Shown here: positions 58,028 through 64,000 of the stretch, piece by piece
How the letters are laid out: the number at the start of each line of letters is the position of its first letter
Position numbering within the stretch: position 1 is the stretch's first letter
Source of the DNA: Catellatospora vulcania
GTDB lineage: Bacteria > Actinomycetota > Actinomycetes > Mycobacteriales > Micromonosporaceae
Direction: 5' to 3'
Length of the DNA stretch: 64,000 nt
NCBI RefSeq assembly: GCF_009720385.1
Contig: NZ_WARX01000034.1
Coordinates: 62,001 to 126,000, forward strand
Notes under the pieces: generated by a model
Seen by the model: the letters and a program-made list of their open reading frames with translations, nothing else
Databases searched by the model: none
What the model was told of the DNA's origin: nothing
Position numbers and translations under genes: made by a program

Positions 58028-58870
58028 TCAGCGCTTGCGGGCCATGCCCGCCCAGTAGAAGGCGCCGTTCGGGTCTTCCAGCTCGCTGTCGGGGTGCCAG
58101 GCCATGACCGGCACGACGCCCGGCTCGACCAGGTCCCAGCCCTCGAAGAAACGCGCCACGTCCACCTTGGTGCGCGGGATGACCGTCATGCCGCCGCGCT
58201 CGGCCGAGGAGCGGATGACCTCCATCGCCTCCTCGTCGAACTCGCGGCCCGGGTGGGTGATGGTGAGGTAGCTGCCCGAGGGCAGCGCATCCATCAGCTC
58301 GCGGGTGTGGCCCCACGGGTCCTCGGTGTCCTTGAGCAGCATCAGCACGGCGACCATCATCAGCGCCACCGGCTTGCTCAGGTCCAGCGTCTGCAGCAGC
58401 GCGGGGTCGGACAGGATCTCCTGCGGCTTGCGCAGGTCGGCGTGGATGTACTCGCTGCGGCCCTCCGGCGAGCTGACCAGCAGCGCCCGCGCGTGGGCCA
58501 GCACGATCGGGTCGTTGTCCACGTAGACCACCCGGGTCTCCGGGGCGATGGCCTGCGCGTCCTCGTGCAGGTTGGGCCGCGTCGGGATGCCGGTGCCGAC
58601 GTCCAGGAACTGCCGGATGCCCACGTCGGCGACCAGGTACTTCACCGCGCGGCCGAGGAACCTCCGGTTCTCCTTGGCCATCGTCTTGATGGTGGGGATC
58701 GCCTGGATGAAGGCGTCACCCATGGCCCGGTCCGCGGCGAAATTGTCCTTGCCGCCCAGCCACCAGTCGTACATCCGCGCCGAGTGCGGCGTCCTCGTGT
58801 CGACGCCCGGAGGCGCGACCTCCTCGCCGCCCGCACCCGAACCGCCGTCCTGCGACACTGACGCCTCCAT
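58028..58870 (-). CDS. SAM-dependent methyltransferase of the PF04672 (DUF574) type
   Basis: 280 residues from ATG 58870; an in-frame ATG at 58900 would add 10 residues. The family opening PHSARMYDWWLGGKDNFAADR is seen in parts, then the SAM-binding FLDVGTGIPT, VVYVDNDPIVLAHA and IHADLR. This family is greatly expanded in Streptomyces, Frankia and Micromonosporaceae and often lies near XRE/DUF397 pairs, as here. Substrates unknown. Confidence 0.9.
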   Translation of the reverse strand: MEASVSQDGGSGAGGEEVAPPGVDTRTPHSARMYDWWLGGKDNFAADRAMGDAFIQAIPTIKTMAKENRRFLGRAVKYLVADVGIRQFLDVGTGIPTRPNLHEDAQAIAPETRVVYVDNDPIVLAHARALLVSSPEGRSEYIHADLRKPQEILSDPALLQTLDLSKPVALMMVAVLMLLKDTEDPWGHTRELMDALPSGSYLTITHPGREFDEEAMEVIRSSAERGGMTVIPRTKVDVARFFEGWDLVEPGVVPVMAWHPDSELEDPNGAFYWAGMARKR

Positions 58871-58959
58871 TGACCGTCGTGGTGAATGCAGCGGAAGCAT
58901 AGACCCGCACGGACACGCCAGGCCACACCCAGTGCCACGGAAGTGCTACGGAGAGATCA

Positions 58960-60324
58960 TCACAGTGCTCCACCCAGGACGGCCGGTTGCGCCACGGCAG
59001 CCCGTGGGCGGGCGATCAGCGCAGGCACCTCCGCGGTGAGCGTGGCCGCAGGACCGTCCCGGTGGTCCAGAACGGACTGCAGGATCTCCCCCGCCCGCAC
59101 CGCGGTCGCCGACAGCAGCGACGACGTGATGCCGTGCGAGTGCTCGGTGCCGCCCTGCAGGTACACCCCGCAGACCAGCTCGGACCCGGCCGACAACCGG
59201 TAGTCGCGCCCTGCGACAAGGCGGCCGTCACCGTCGCGGAGCACGTGCCCGGCGAGGTCGCCGAGCAGGCCCGACGGATCGGCCTGGCGGTAGCCGGTAG
59301 CGCACACCAGGATGTCCGCGTCCAGCGCCGTACGCTCGCCGGTGAGCAGCGAGGACACCTCGACCCGCACCCGGTCGCCGTCGTCGTGCACGGCAGTCAT
59401 CCGGCTCGCGTTGAAGATCCGCAGCCGCTCCTGGCCGAGCACCTTCTCCTGGTACACCCGCCGGTAGAGGTCGTTGATGAGGTCGAGGTCGACCACCGAG
59501 TAGTTCGTGCTGCGGTGGTAGTCCAGCAGCATCTGCTTGGTCTGCTGCGGCGCGGTGAAGAAGTCGTCGACCGCGCCCGGGTCGAAGATGCGGTTGGCGA
59601 ACGGGCTGTCGTCGGCCGGGCTGTAGCCGTACCGGGAGAAGACCGCGCAGATCTCGGCCGACGGGAAGCGCTCGTGCAGAAACGCGGTCGCCTCGGCCGC
59701 GCTCTGGCCCGCGCCGACCACCACGAACCGCTTGGCGCCGGACCACTGCCCGACCTGGTGCAGCAGGTCCTGGGTGTGCCAGACCCGCGGCGACGGCGCG
59801 ACGCCGTCCGGCAGCTGCGGGGACAGGCCGGTCGCGAACACCACGTTGCGCGCCCGCAGCGCCGTCGCGGTACGCGGGCCCTGCGCCACCACCATCAGAT
59901 GGTCGGCCCGGCCGCGTTCGTACACCGGGTGCACGTCGATGACCTCGTGGCCGTACCGGACCATGCCACTGACCTGCGCCGCCGCCCACTCCAGGTAGTC
60001 GTGGAACTCGACCCGCAGCGGGTACAGGCTCTTGTGGTTGATGAAGTCGATCAGGCGGCCCCGGCTGTGCAGGTAGCACAGGAAGCTGAACCGGCTCGCC
60101 GGGTTGCGCAGGGTGACCAGGTCTTTCATGAACGAGACCTGCATGGTCGCGTCGTCGAGCAGCATGCCGCGGTGCCAGCCGAATGCGGCCTGCCGTTCCA
60201 GGAAGACGGCGCTGACCGGGGCCGGGCTCTCCGCGGCGGCGATGGCCAGGGCCAGGTTGGACGGACCGAATCCGACGCCCACGATGTCGTGTACGACATC
60301 CCCGCCAAACGATTGTTCTGTCAT
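58960..60324 (-). CDS. Lysine/ornithine N-monooxygenase (siderophore hydroxamate formation)
   Basis: 454 residues from ATG 60324; an in-frame start at 60345 is possible. FAD motif GVGFGPSNLALAIA, substrate region FMKDLVTLRNP, NADPH motif VVGAGQSAAE and the closing ATGYRQ are those of IucD/SidA/PvdA-type enzymes, which N-hydroxylate lysine or ornithine for hydroxamate siderophores. An almost perfect IdeR/DtxR iron box lies 46 bp upstream, so expression in iron starvation is very likely. No NRPS, NIS synthetase or siderophore transporter is within the window. Confidence 0.95.
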   Translation of the reverse strand: MTEQSFGGDVVHDIVGVGFGPSNLALAIAAAESPAPVSAVFLERQAAFGWHRGMLLDDATMQVSFMKDLVTLRNPASRFSFLCYLHSRGRLIDFINHKSLYPLRVEFHDYLEWAAAQVSGMVRYGHEVIDVHPVYERGRADHLMVVAQGPRTATALRARNVVFATGLSPQLPDGVAPSPRVWHTQDLLHQVGQWSGAKRFVVVGAGQSAAEATAFLHERFPSAEICAVFSRYGYSPADDSPFANRIFDPGAVDDFFTAPQQTKQMLLDYHRSTNYSVVDLDLINDLYRRVYQEKVLGQERLRIFNASRMTAVHDDGDRVRVEVSSLLTGERTALDADILVCATGYRQADPSGLLGDLAGHVLRDGDGRLVAGRDYRLSAGSELVCGVYLQGGTEHSHGITSSLLSATAVRAGEILQSVLDHRDGPAATLTAEVPALIARPRAAVAQPAVLGGAL

Positions 60325-60370
60325 TGGGGTCCCGTTCCTAAGCATCGCCGGCGCGCTTCCTCGCCGACAC

Positions 60371-60389
60371 TTAGGTTAGGCTAACCTAC
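60371..60389. promoter_or_regulatory. IdeR/DtxR iron box
   Basis: TTAGGTTAGGCTAACCTAC matches the 19-bp consensus TTAGGTTAGGCTAACCTAA at 18 positions. It is positioned to block the N-monooxygenase promoter under iron-replete conditions. Confidence 0.95.
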
Positions 60390-60461
60390 GCCAATCGGCT
60401 TGCCAATACGGGGCCGCTTGCAATGCAGGTCGTGAATGGAATTCTCATCCACGACAGTGAA

Positions 60462-60480
60462 TTAGGCAAGGCAAACCTCA
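60462..60480. promoter_or_regulatory. Second, weaker iron box
   Basis: TTAGGCAAGGCAAACCTCA, 15 of 19 matches to the IdeR consensus, 91 bp from the first box and adjacent to the stop of the 166-aa gene. Might bind IdeR cooperatively. Confidence 0.65.
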
Positions 60481-60978
60481 GGAGTCGAGGCGGATCAGCA
60501 CTTCTTCACGTCCGGCCTGCGCCGATCCCGCGTCGCCTGGGCGGCCACCGAAGGCGGACACCGCTGCGGCCCCGGCGTACGCGGACGTGAGCAGGAATGC
60601 CGGCAGCAGCCAGAACGGGTCCGCCTCAGCCATGCCGAACCGGGCCCCCGCGCACAGCAGCAGGCCGCCCGCGGCCATACCCAGCAATGAGACAGCCCAC
60701 GGCCGCGGCAGCCGCAACATCCGGGCCAGCAGCAGCCCGGCCAGCAGCCCGCCGGGCACACCGAGCAACGCGAGCAGGAACACCCGGGCCGCCGGGACCA
60801 GCGGCGAGCCCATCGCGGCGTCCTCGGCCGACGCCGTGTCGACCGCGAACGCGACGTCGGCGAAGTGCACCAGCAGGGCCAGGAGCACGGTCATGGCCAA
60901 CCCGATCGGCAGGCCACGGCACGCGTAGGCCAGTGCCCGGTCGGCGGTGGCCGCGATTCTGATCTCCTCAGGCGTCAT
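60478..60978 (-). CDS. Hypothetical membrane protein, 166 aa
   Basis: ATG 60978. Four hydrophobic segments (about 23-43, 62-85, 92-110, 120-142) and hydrophilic ends (PEEIRIAATADRALA; GREEVLIRLDS). No motif recognised. Transcribed in the same direction as the N-monooxygenase and upstream of it, with two iron boxes in the 153-bp gap, so it is probably a separate unit. Confidence 0.7.
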   Translation of the reverse strand: MTPEEIRIAATADRALAYACRGLPIGLAMTVLLALLVHFADVAFAVDTASAEDAAMGSPLVPAARVFLLALLGVPGGLLAGLLLARMLRLPRPWAVSLLGMAAGGLLLCAGARFGMAEADPFWLLPAFLLTSAYAGAAAVSAFGGRPGDAGSAQAGREEVLIRLDS

Positions 60979-61048
60979 GCGGCCATTTGATCAACGAGAG
61001 ACGGTTCGCGCCGTCCTCGCCACCGAACCTTCACGAAACGTTGCCGGC

Positions 61049-61900
61049 TCACCCGTACAGGTGCTCCGGGACCAGGCCGAGCAGGCGGTCGGCCAGGGAC
61101 AGGTCGAACGGGACGGTGCGGCCCGGCATCGGCGCGCGCCGCGGCACCTCCGGGTGGAAGCGGTCGAGCAGCTCCTCGGTGGGCAGCGCGGCCAGCGTGA
61201 TCGGGGCCGCCACGAAGATCTCGTGAGCGCCGGCCAGCGGCCGGGTCAGTGCCAGCCAGTTCGCCGTCGCCGCGTCGCGGTCCTCCAGGTACGCCCACAG
61301 GGAGCGGGCCCCCTGCACCGGGTCGGCCCGGTAGTGCGAGGCGAACGTGGGCAGGCGCTCGGTCATGCCGCCCAGCAGCGGGAACCGCAGCGTCACCACG
61401 GTCATGCCGTAGCGGCGCGCGATCATCTGGCCGATCTGCTCGTCGACCTGCTTGCTCAGCGCGTACGGGTCCGCGGCCAGCAGTGGATGTGCTTCGTCAA
61501 CGGGCAGGTAGCGGGGCGCGATCGGCTGCGGCGACCAGGCGAACCCCAGCGCGGACTGGCTGCCGGCCAGCACCGCCCGGGTCACCCCGGCCTGTGCCGC
61601 CTGCTCCAGCACGGTGAACGTGCTGCGGGTGTTGCCGCAGAACACGTCCTCGGGCGTGCCGAGGGTCGGCGACGGGATCGCGGCGCAGTGCACCACAGCA
61701 TCCACCCCGGACAGCGCCTCGCGGACCGCCCGCACGTCGCCGGTGTCGCCGACCACGAACCGATCGGCCGGCAGGCCGCCGGGATCGTGCAGGTCGAGTG
61801 CCGTTGCGGCGACCCCCTCGCGAGCGAGCAGGTCGAGGGTGGCCCGCCCGAGACGCCCCGCCGCTCCGGTCACCAGCACCCGGTTCACTGACGCCACCAT
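61049..61900 (-). CDS. NAD-dependent epimerase/dehydratase (extended SDR)
   Basis: 283 residues from ATG 61900; GTG 61888 is an alternative. Rossmann motif VLVTGAAGRLGRAT near the start, active-site YALSK (DPYALSKQVDEQI) and a sugar-epimerase-like body with VVHCAAIPSP. It probably acts on a nucleotide sugar or reduces a small ketone; the substrate is unassigned. Monocistronic, divergent from the metallophosphoesterase. Confidence 0.88.
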   Translation of the reverse strand: MVASVNRVLVTGAAGRLGRATLDLLAREGVAATALDLHDPGGLPADRFVVGDTGDVRAVREALSGVDAVVHCAAIPSPTLGTPEDVFCGNTRSTFTVLEQAAQAGVTRAVLAGSQSALGFAWSPQPIAPRYLPVDEAHPLLAADPYALSKQVDEQIGQMIARRYGMTVVTLRFPLLGGMTERLPTFASHYRADPVQGARSLWAYLEDRDAATANWLALTRPLAGAHEIFVAAPITLAALPTEELLDRFHPEVPRRAPMPGRTVPFDLSLADRLLGLVPEHLYG

Positions 61901-62073
61901 CCGGTCCCACAACGATTGATCACGACACCGTTCTACCCGGCCGCGGCCCCGCAACCACAATCCCCAGCGGCCTGGCCGCGATAAACCGGACAAATCGCCC
62001 GGCAGCGGCTGTACCGGCGTGTTGGTCCGGGCGTGGCATGCTTGGCAGTCCGACCTTTGAACAAGGAGTACAC

Positions 62074-63249
62074 GTGTCGACTGGCGAGGCCGTCCAGGCC
62101 GCCCCGGCACGGCGGTCCCTGCGACCGCTGCTGTTCGGCCTGACCGTGACCACCGTGCTGGGCCTGCTGTTCGGCGTGCCGTGGTGGACCCTGCTGCTGT
62201 CCGGCGCGCACTGGCCGACCCCGGTGGTCGCCGCCGGCACCGCGCTGTTCGGCCTGGCCGCGCTGGCCTTCCCCTTCCTGATGTTCCAGGGCCACGCCCG
62301 GGGCAACGACCGGGCGTCCCGGATCGCCGACACCACACTCGGCGTGATCTGGGTGCTGTTCGTGTGGGCGCTGCTCGGCAACGTGCTGCGGGCCGCGCTG
62401 GCCGTCGGCGGCGTCGCCGACCCGCTGCGCTCCCGCATCACCGCCACGGCGGTCGCGGCGGTCGCCCTGGTCCTGGTCGTCTGGGGGTACGCCGAAGCCA
62501 TGCGCGTGCCGCGGGTGCGCCGAGTCGAAGTCGTCCTGCCCCGGCTCGGCAAAGGCCTCGACGGCCTCAAGGTCGTCCTGCTGACCGACACCCACTACGG
62601 CCCGATCGAGCGTTCCCGCTGGTCAGCCGGAGTCACCAGAGCGGTCAACGCATTGGACCCCGACATCGTCTGCCACACCGGCGACATCGCCGACGGCACC
62701 GTGGCGCAGCGCACCGCCCAGGCCGCGCCGCTCGGCGACATCCGCGCCAAGCTGGCCCGCACCTACGTGACCGGCAACCACGAGTACTACGGCGAGGCCG
62801 AGGGGTGGCTCGCGCACATGCAGCAGCTGGGCTGGGAGTGCCTGCACAACCGGCATCTGGTGGTCGAGCGCGGCGGGGACCGCCTGGTGGTGGCGGGCGT
62901 CGACGACATCACCGCGTCGCATTCGCGTACCGGGCACTCGATGGACCATGCGGCAGCGCTCGCCGGGACCGACCCGGACCTGCCGGTGCTGCTGCTCGCG
63001 CACCAGCCCAAGCAGATCACCGCGGCCGTCGCGCACGGCGTGGACCTGCAGATCTCCGGGCACACCCACGGCGGCCAGATCTGGCCGTTCCACTACCTGG
63101 TGCGCCTGGACCAGCCCGCCGTGCAGGGCCTGTCCCGCCACGGCGAGCGCACCCAGCTCTACACCAGCCGCGGCACCGGCTTCTGGGGCCCGCCCCTGCG
63201 CGTCTTCGCCCCCAGCGAGATCACCGAGCTGACCCTCCGCAGCGCCTGA
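62074..63249 (+). CDS. Membrane-anchored metallophosphoesterase (YkuE-like)
   Basis: 391 residues from GTG 62074 (AAGGAG 6 bases upstream). Four membrane helices in the first ~150 residues precede a calcineurin-like domain: LLTDTHYG, CHTGDIADG, VTGNHEYYG, LAHQPKQ and SGHTHGGQIWP. This architecture matches YkuE/membrane phosphoesterases that act on lipid or envelope substrates. Monocistronic; convergent with the LigD-type gene. Confidence 0.92.
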   Translation: MSTGEAVQAAPARRSLRPLLFGLTVTTVLGLLFGVPWWTLLLSGAHWPTPVVAAGTALFGLAALAFPFLMFQGHARGNDRASRIADTTLGVIWVLFVWALLGNVLRAALAVGGVADPLRSRITATAVAAVALVLVVWGYAEAMRVPRVRRVEVVLPRLGKGLDGLKVVLLTDTHYGPIERSRWSAGVTRAVNALDPDIVCHTGDIADGTVAQRTAQAAPLGDIRAKLARTYVTGNHEYYGEAEGWLAHMQQLGWECLHNRHLVVERGGDRLVVAGVDDITASHSRTGHSMDHAAALAGTDPDLPVLLLAHQPKQITAAVAHGVDLQISGHTHGGQIWPFHYLVRLDQPAVQGLSRHGERTQLYTSRGTGFWGPPLRVFAPSEITELTLRSA

Positions 63250-63302
63250 GCATCACCCCGCGGCCCGGGGGCCGGGCGGGGCACGATCCGGTCGCAGATC
63301 GG

Positions 63303-64000
63303 TCAGGACTCGCCGTCGGCCTCGGCTTCGCGGCGGGCTTTGGCGCGGCGTTTGCCCTCGTGCATGGCCTGGACGCGGGCGATCGGGATGGTGTGGCCCT
63401 CGGCGATCAGGTCGGCGGGCAGGGCCTGCGGCGCGGGCATCGTGTCGGCCCACGGGTCGGTCTTGGCGACCAGGTCGGGCACCGTGCGGATGGTGAAGTC
63501 GGCGGGCGTGACACTGTCCAGGTCCGCCCAGGCCACCGGGAAGGACACGGGCAGGCCGGGGCGGATGCGCGGGCTGTAGACGGCGACCACGGTCGCGCCG
63601 CCGGAGCGGGTCGCGTCCAGGAAGACCTTGCCGTGCCGGTCCTCGCGGATGAACGCCGTGGTGGCGAGCTTCGGGTCGAGCCGTTCGGCACGGGCTGCCA
63701 CGGCCCGGGTCGCCGCGGCGACGTCCTCCGGACCGGCCTTGCCGTCCAGCGGCACGAACACGTGCACGCCCTTGCTGCCGCTGGTCTTGACCGCGCCGTC
63801 GAGCCCGCAGTCGGCCAGCGCCTGGCGTACCAGCAGCGCGCCCTGCACCGCCTTGCCGAAGGTGTCGTCGCCCTCGGGCGGGTCCAGGTCGAGGATCAGG
63901 TGCGTCGGCTGCGTCGGCGTCTGCACCAGGCCGAGCGCCGCGTGGTACTCCACGGCCCGCTGGTTGGCGAACCAGATGAGCGTGCGCCGGTCGTTGCCCA
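63303..64000 (-). CDS. LigD-type polymerase (NHEJ primase) domain protein, 5' end beyond window
   Basis: At least 232 codons are visible, and the frame remains open through 64000 (…IWFANQRAVEYHAA precedes the track start). The archaeo-eukaryotic primase/LigD Pol hallmarks are present: catalytic aspartates in HLILDLDPPEGDD, SGSKGVHVFVP, and YSPRIRPGLPVSFPVAW. It lacks ligase or phosphoesterase domains in the visible part. Such stand-alone Pol proteins occur in actinobacteria with Ku and act in non-homologous end joining; neither Ku nor ligase is seen here. Confidence 0.9.
   Translation of the reverse strand, partial: GNDRRTLIWFANQRAVEYHAALGLVQTPTQPTHLILDLDPPEGDDTFGKAVQGALLVRQALADCGLDGAVKTSGSKGVHVFVPLDGKAGPEDVAAATRAVAARAERLDPKLATTAFIREDRHGKVFLDATRSGGATVVAVYSPRIRPGLPVSFPVAWADLDSVTPADFTIRTVPDLVAKTDPWADTMPAPQALPADLIAEGHTIPIARVQAMHEGKRRAKARREAEADGES

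Noticed and set aside
58960-60978. Siderophore biosynthetic cluster
   Set aside because: Only the N-monooxygenase is recognisable; the adjacent membrane gene and the epimerase give no link to siderophore assembly.
1-64000. tRNA, rRNA, tmRNA, insertion sequences, integrases, attachment sites
   Set aside because: Looked for tRNA-like cloverleaf ends, transposase motifs and flanking duplications while reading; none was convincing. A covariance search was not possible here.

Overview
The window is very GC-rich chromosomal DNA. Its codon use, frequent GTG starts and regulator families (XRE/DUF397 pairs, PF04672-type methyltransferases, ECF41 sigma factor) point to a mycelial actinobacterium, most likely Micromonosporaceae. 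That placement is inferred from style, not from a marker gene. No rRNA, tRNA, CRISPR array, prophage or insertion sequence was seen. The content is accessory: secreted polysaccharide-degrading enzymes, small regulatory modules, transporters and stress proteins. Several genes show decay.

Layout. 0-9.7 kb: end of a secreted adhesin-like protein, a META-domain lipoprotein, a secreted repeat protein, an RDD membrane protein, recQ, a GH12 cellulase with two nearly identical FN3 domains and a CBM2, an alpha/beta hydrolase, and an SDR/TetR divergent pair with an obvious operator. 9.7-21.3 kb: a thioredoxin-reductase-like flavoprotein, HD and APH-fold proteins, an N-terminally truncated TauE/SafE transporter, an ECF41 sigma factor with its CMD partner, a Cys-rich copper-binding-type protein, a TetR/MFS drug-efflux pair with a palindromic operator, an S1/CBS/UspA stress cluster, and an alpha/beta hydrolase that has lost its catalytic centre. 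21.3-28.1 kb: an 85-aa small protein with a conserved upstream module, GNAT, DMT exporter, then a fucosidase/acyltransferase/ABC-exporter run behind a strong promoter with a LacI-type operator. 28-36.4 kb: a 1023-aa M48 membrane peptidase with a coupled partner, a NarL-type two-component system and a divergent ABC-2 exporter. 36.5-46.7 kb: CDF metal exporter, LysE exporter, a decayed gene, a phosphoesterase, a GH15 enzyme and a single-TM protein diverging from twin TetR-type operators, and a secreted vanadium-haloperoxidase/PAP2 protein. 46.7-53 kb: a GH9-GH5 cellulase locus with CelR/CebR-type operators, one of them in front of a divergent kinase-fold gene. 53-58.9 kb: a two-gene signalling system (REC-flavoprotein fusion plus cyclic-nucleotide-binding histidine kinase), an XRE/DUF397 pair, the second small-protein paralogue with the same upstream module, and a PF04672-type methyltransferase. 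58.9-64 kb: an iron-box-controlled lysine/ornithine N-monooxygenase, an epimerase, a membrane metallophosphoesterase, and a LigD-type polymerase domain running off the edge.

How it works together. Three cellulases from two loci (GH12 at 5.3 kb; GH9 and GH5 at 46.7-51.7 kb) share a 14-bp operator of the TGGGAGCGCTCCCA type, so they probably form one cellobiose-responsive regulon with its repressor outside the window. Many exporters are paired with their own regulator and palindromic operator, as expected for a soil saprophyte.

Most unusual points. (1) A 47-48-bp element made of two GAAGG-NNN-CCTTC units around a conserved core lies directly after the stop codon of five unrelated genes. (2) Two small-protein paralogues 36 kb apart share about 165 bp of non-coding upstream sequence. 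(3) A REC-thioredoxin-reductase fusion lacks both expected CxxC motifs and is translationally coupled to a cNMP-binding kinase. (4) An alpha/beta hydrolase carries an in-frame internal deletion that removes its nucleophile.
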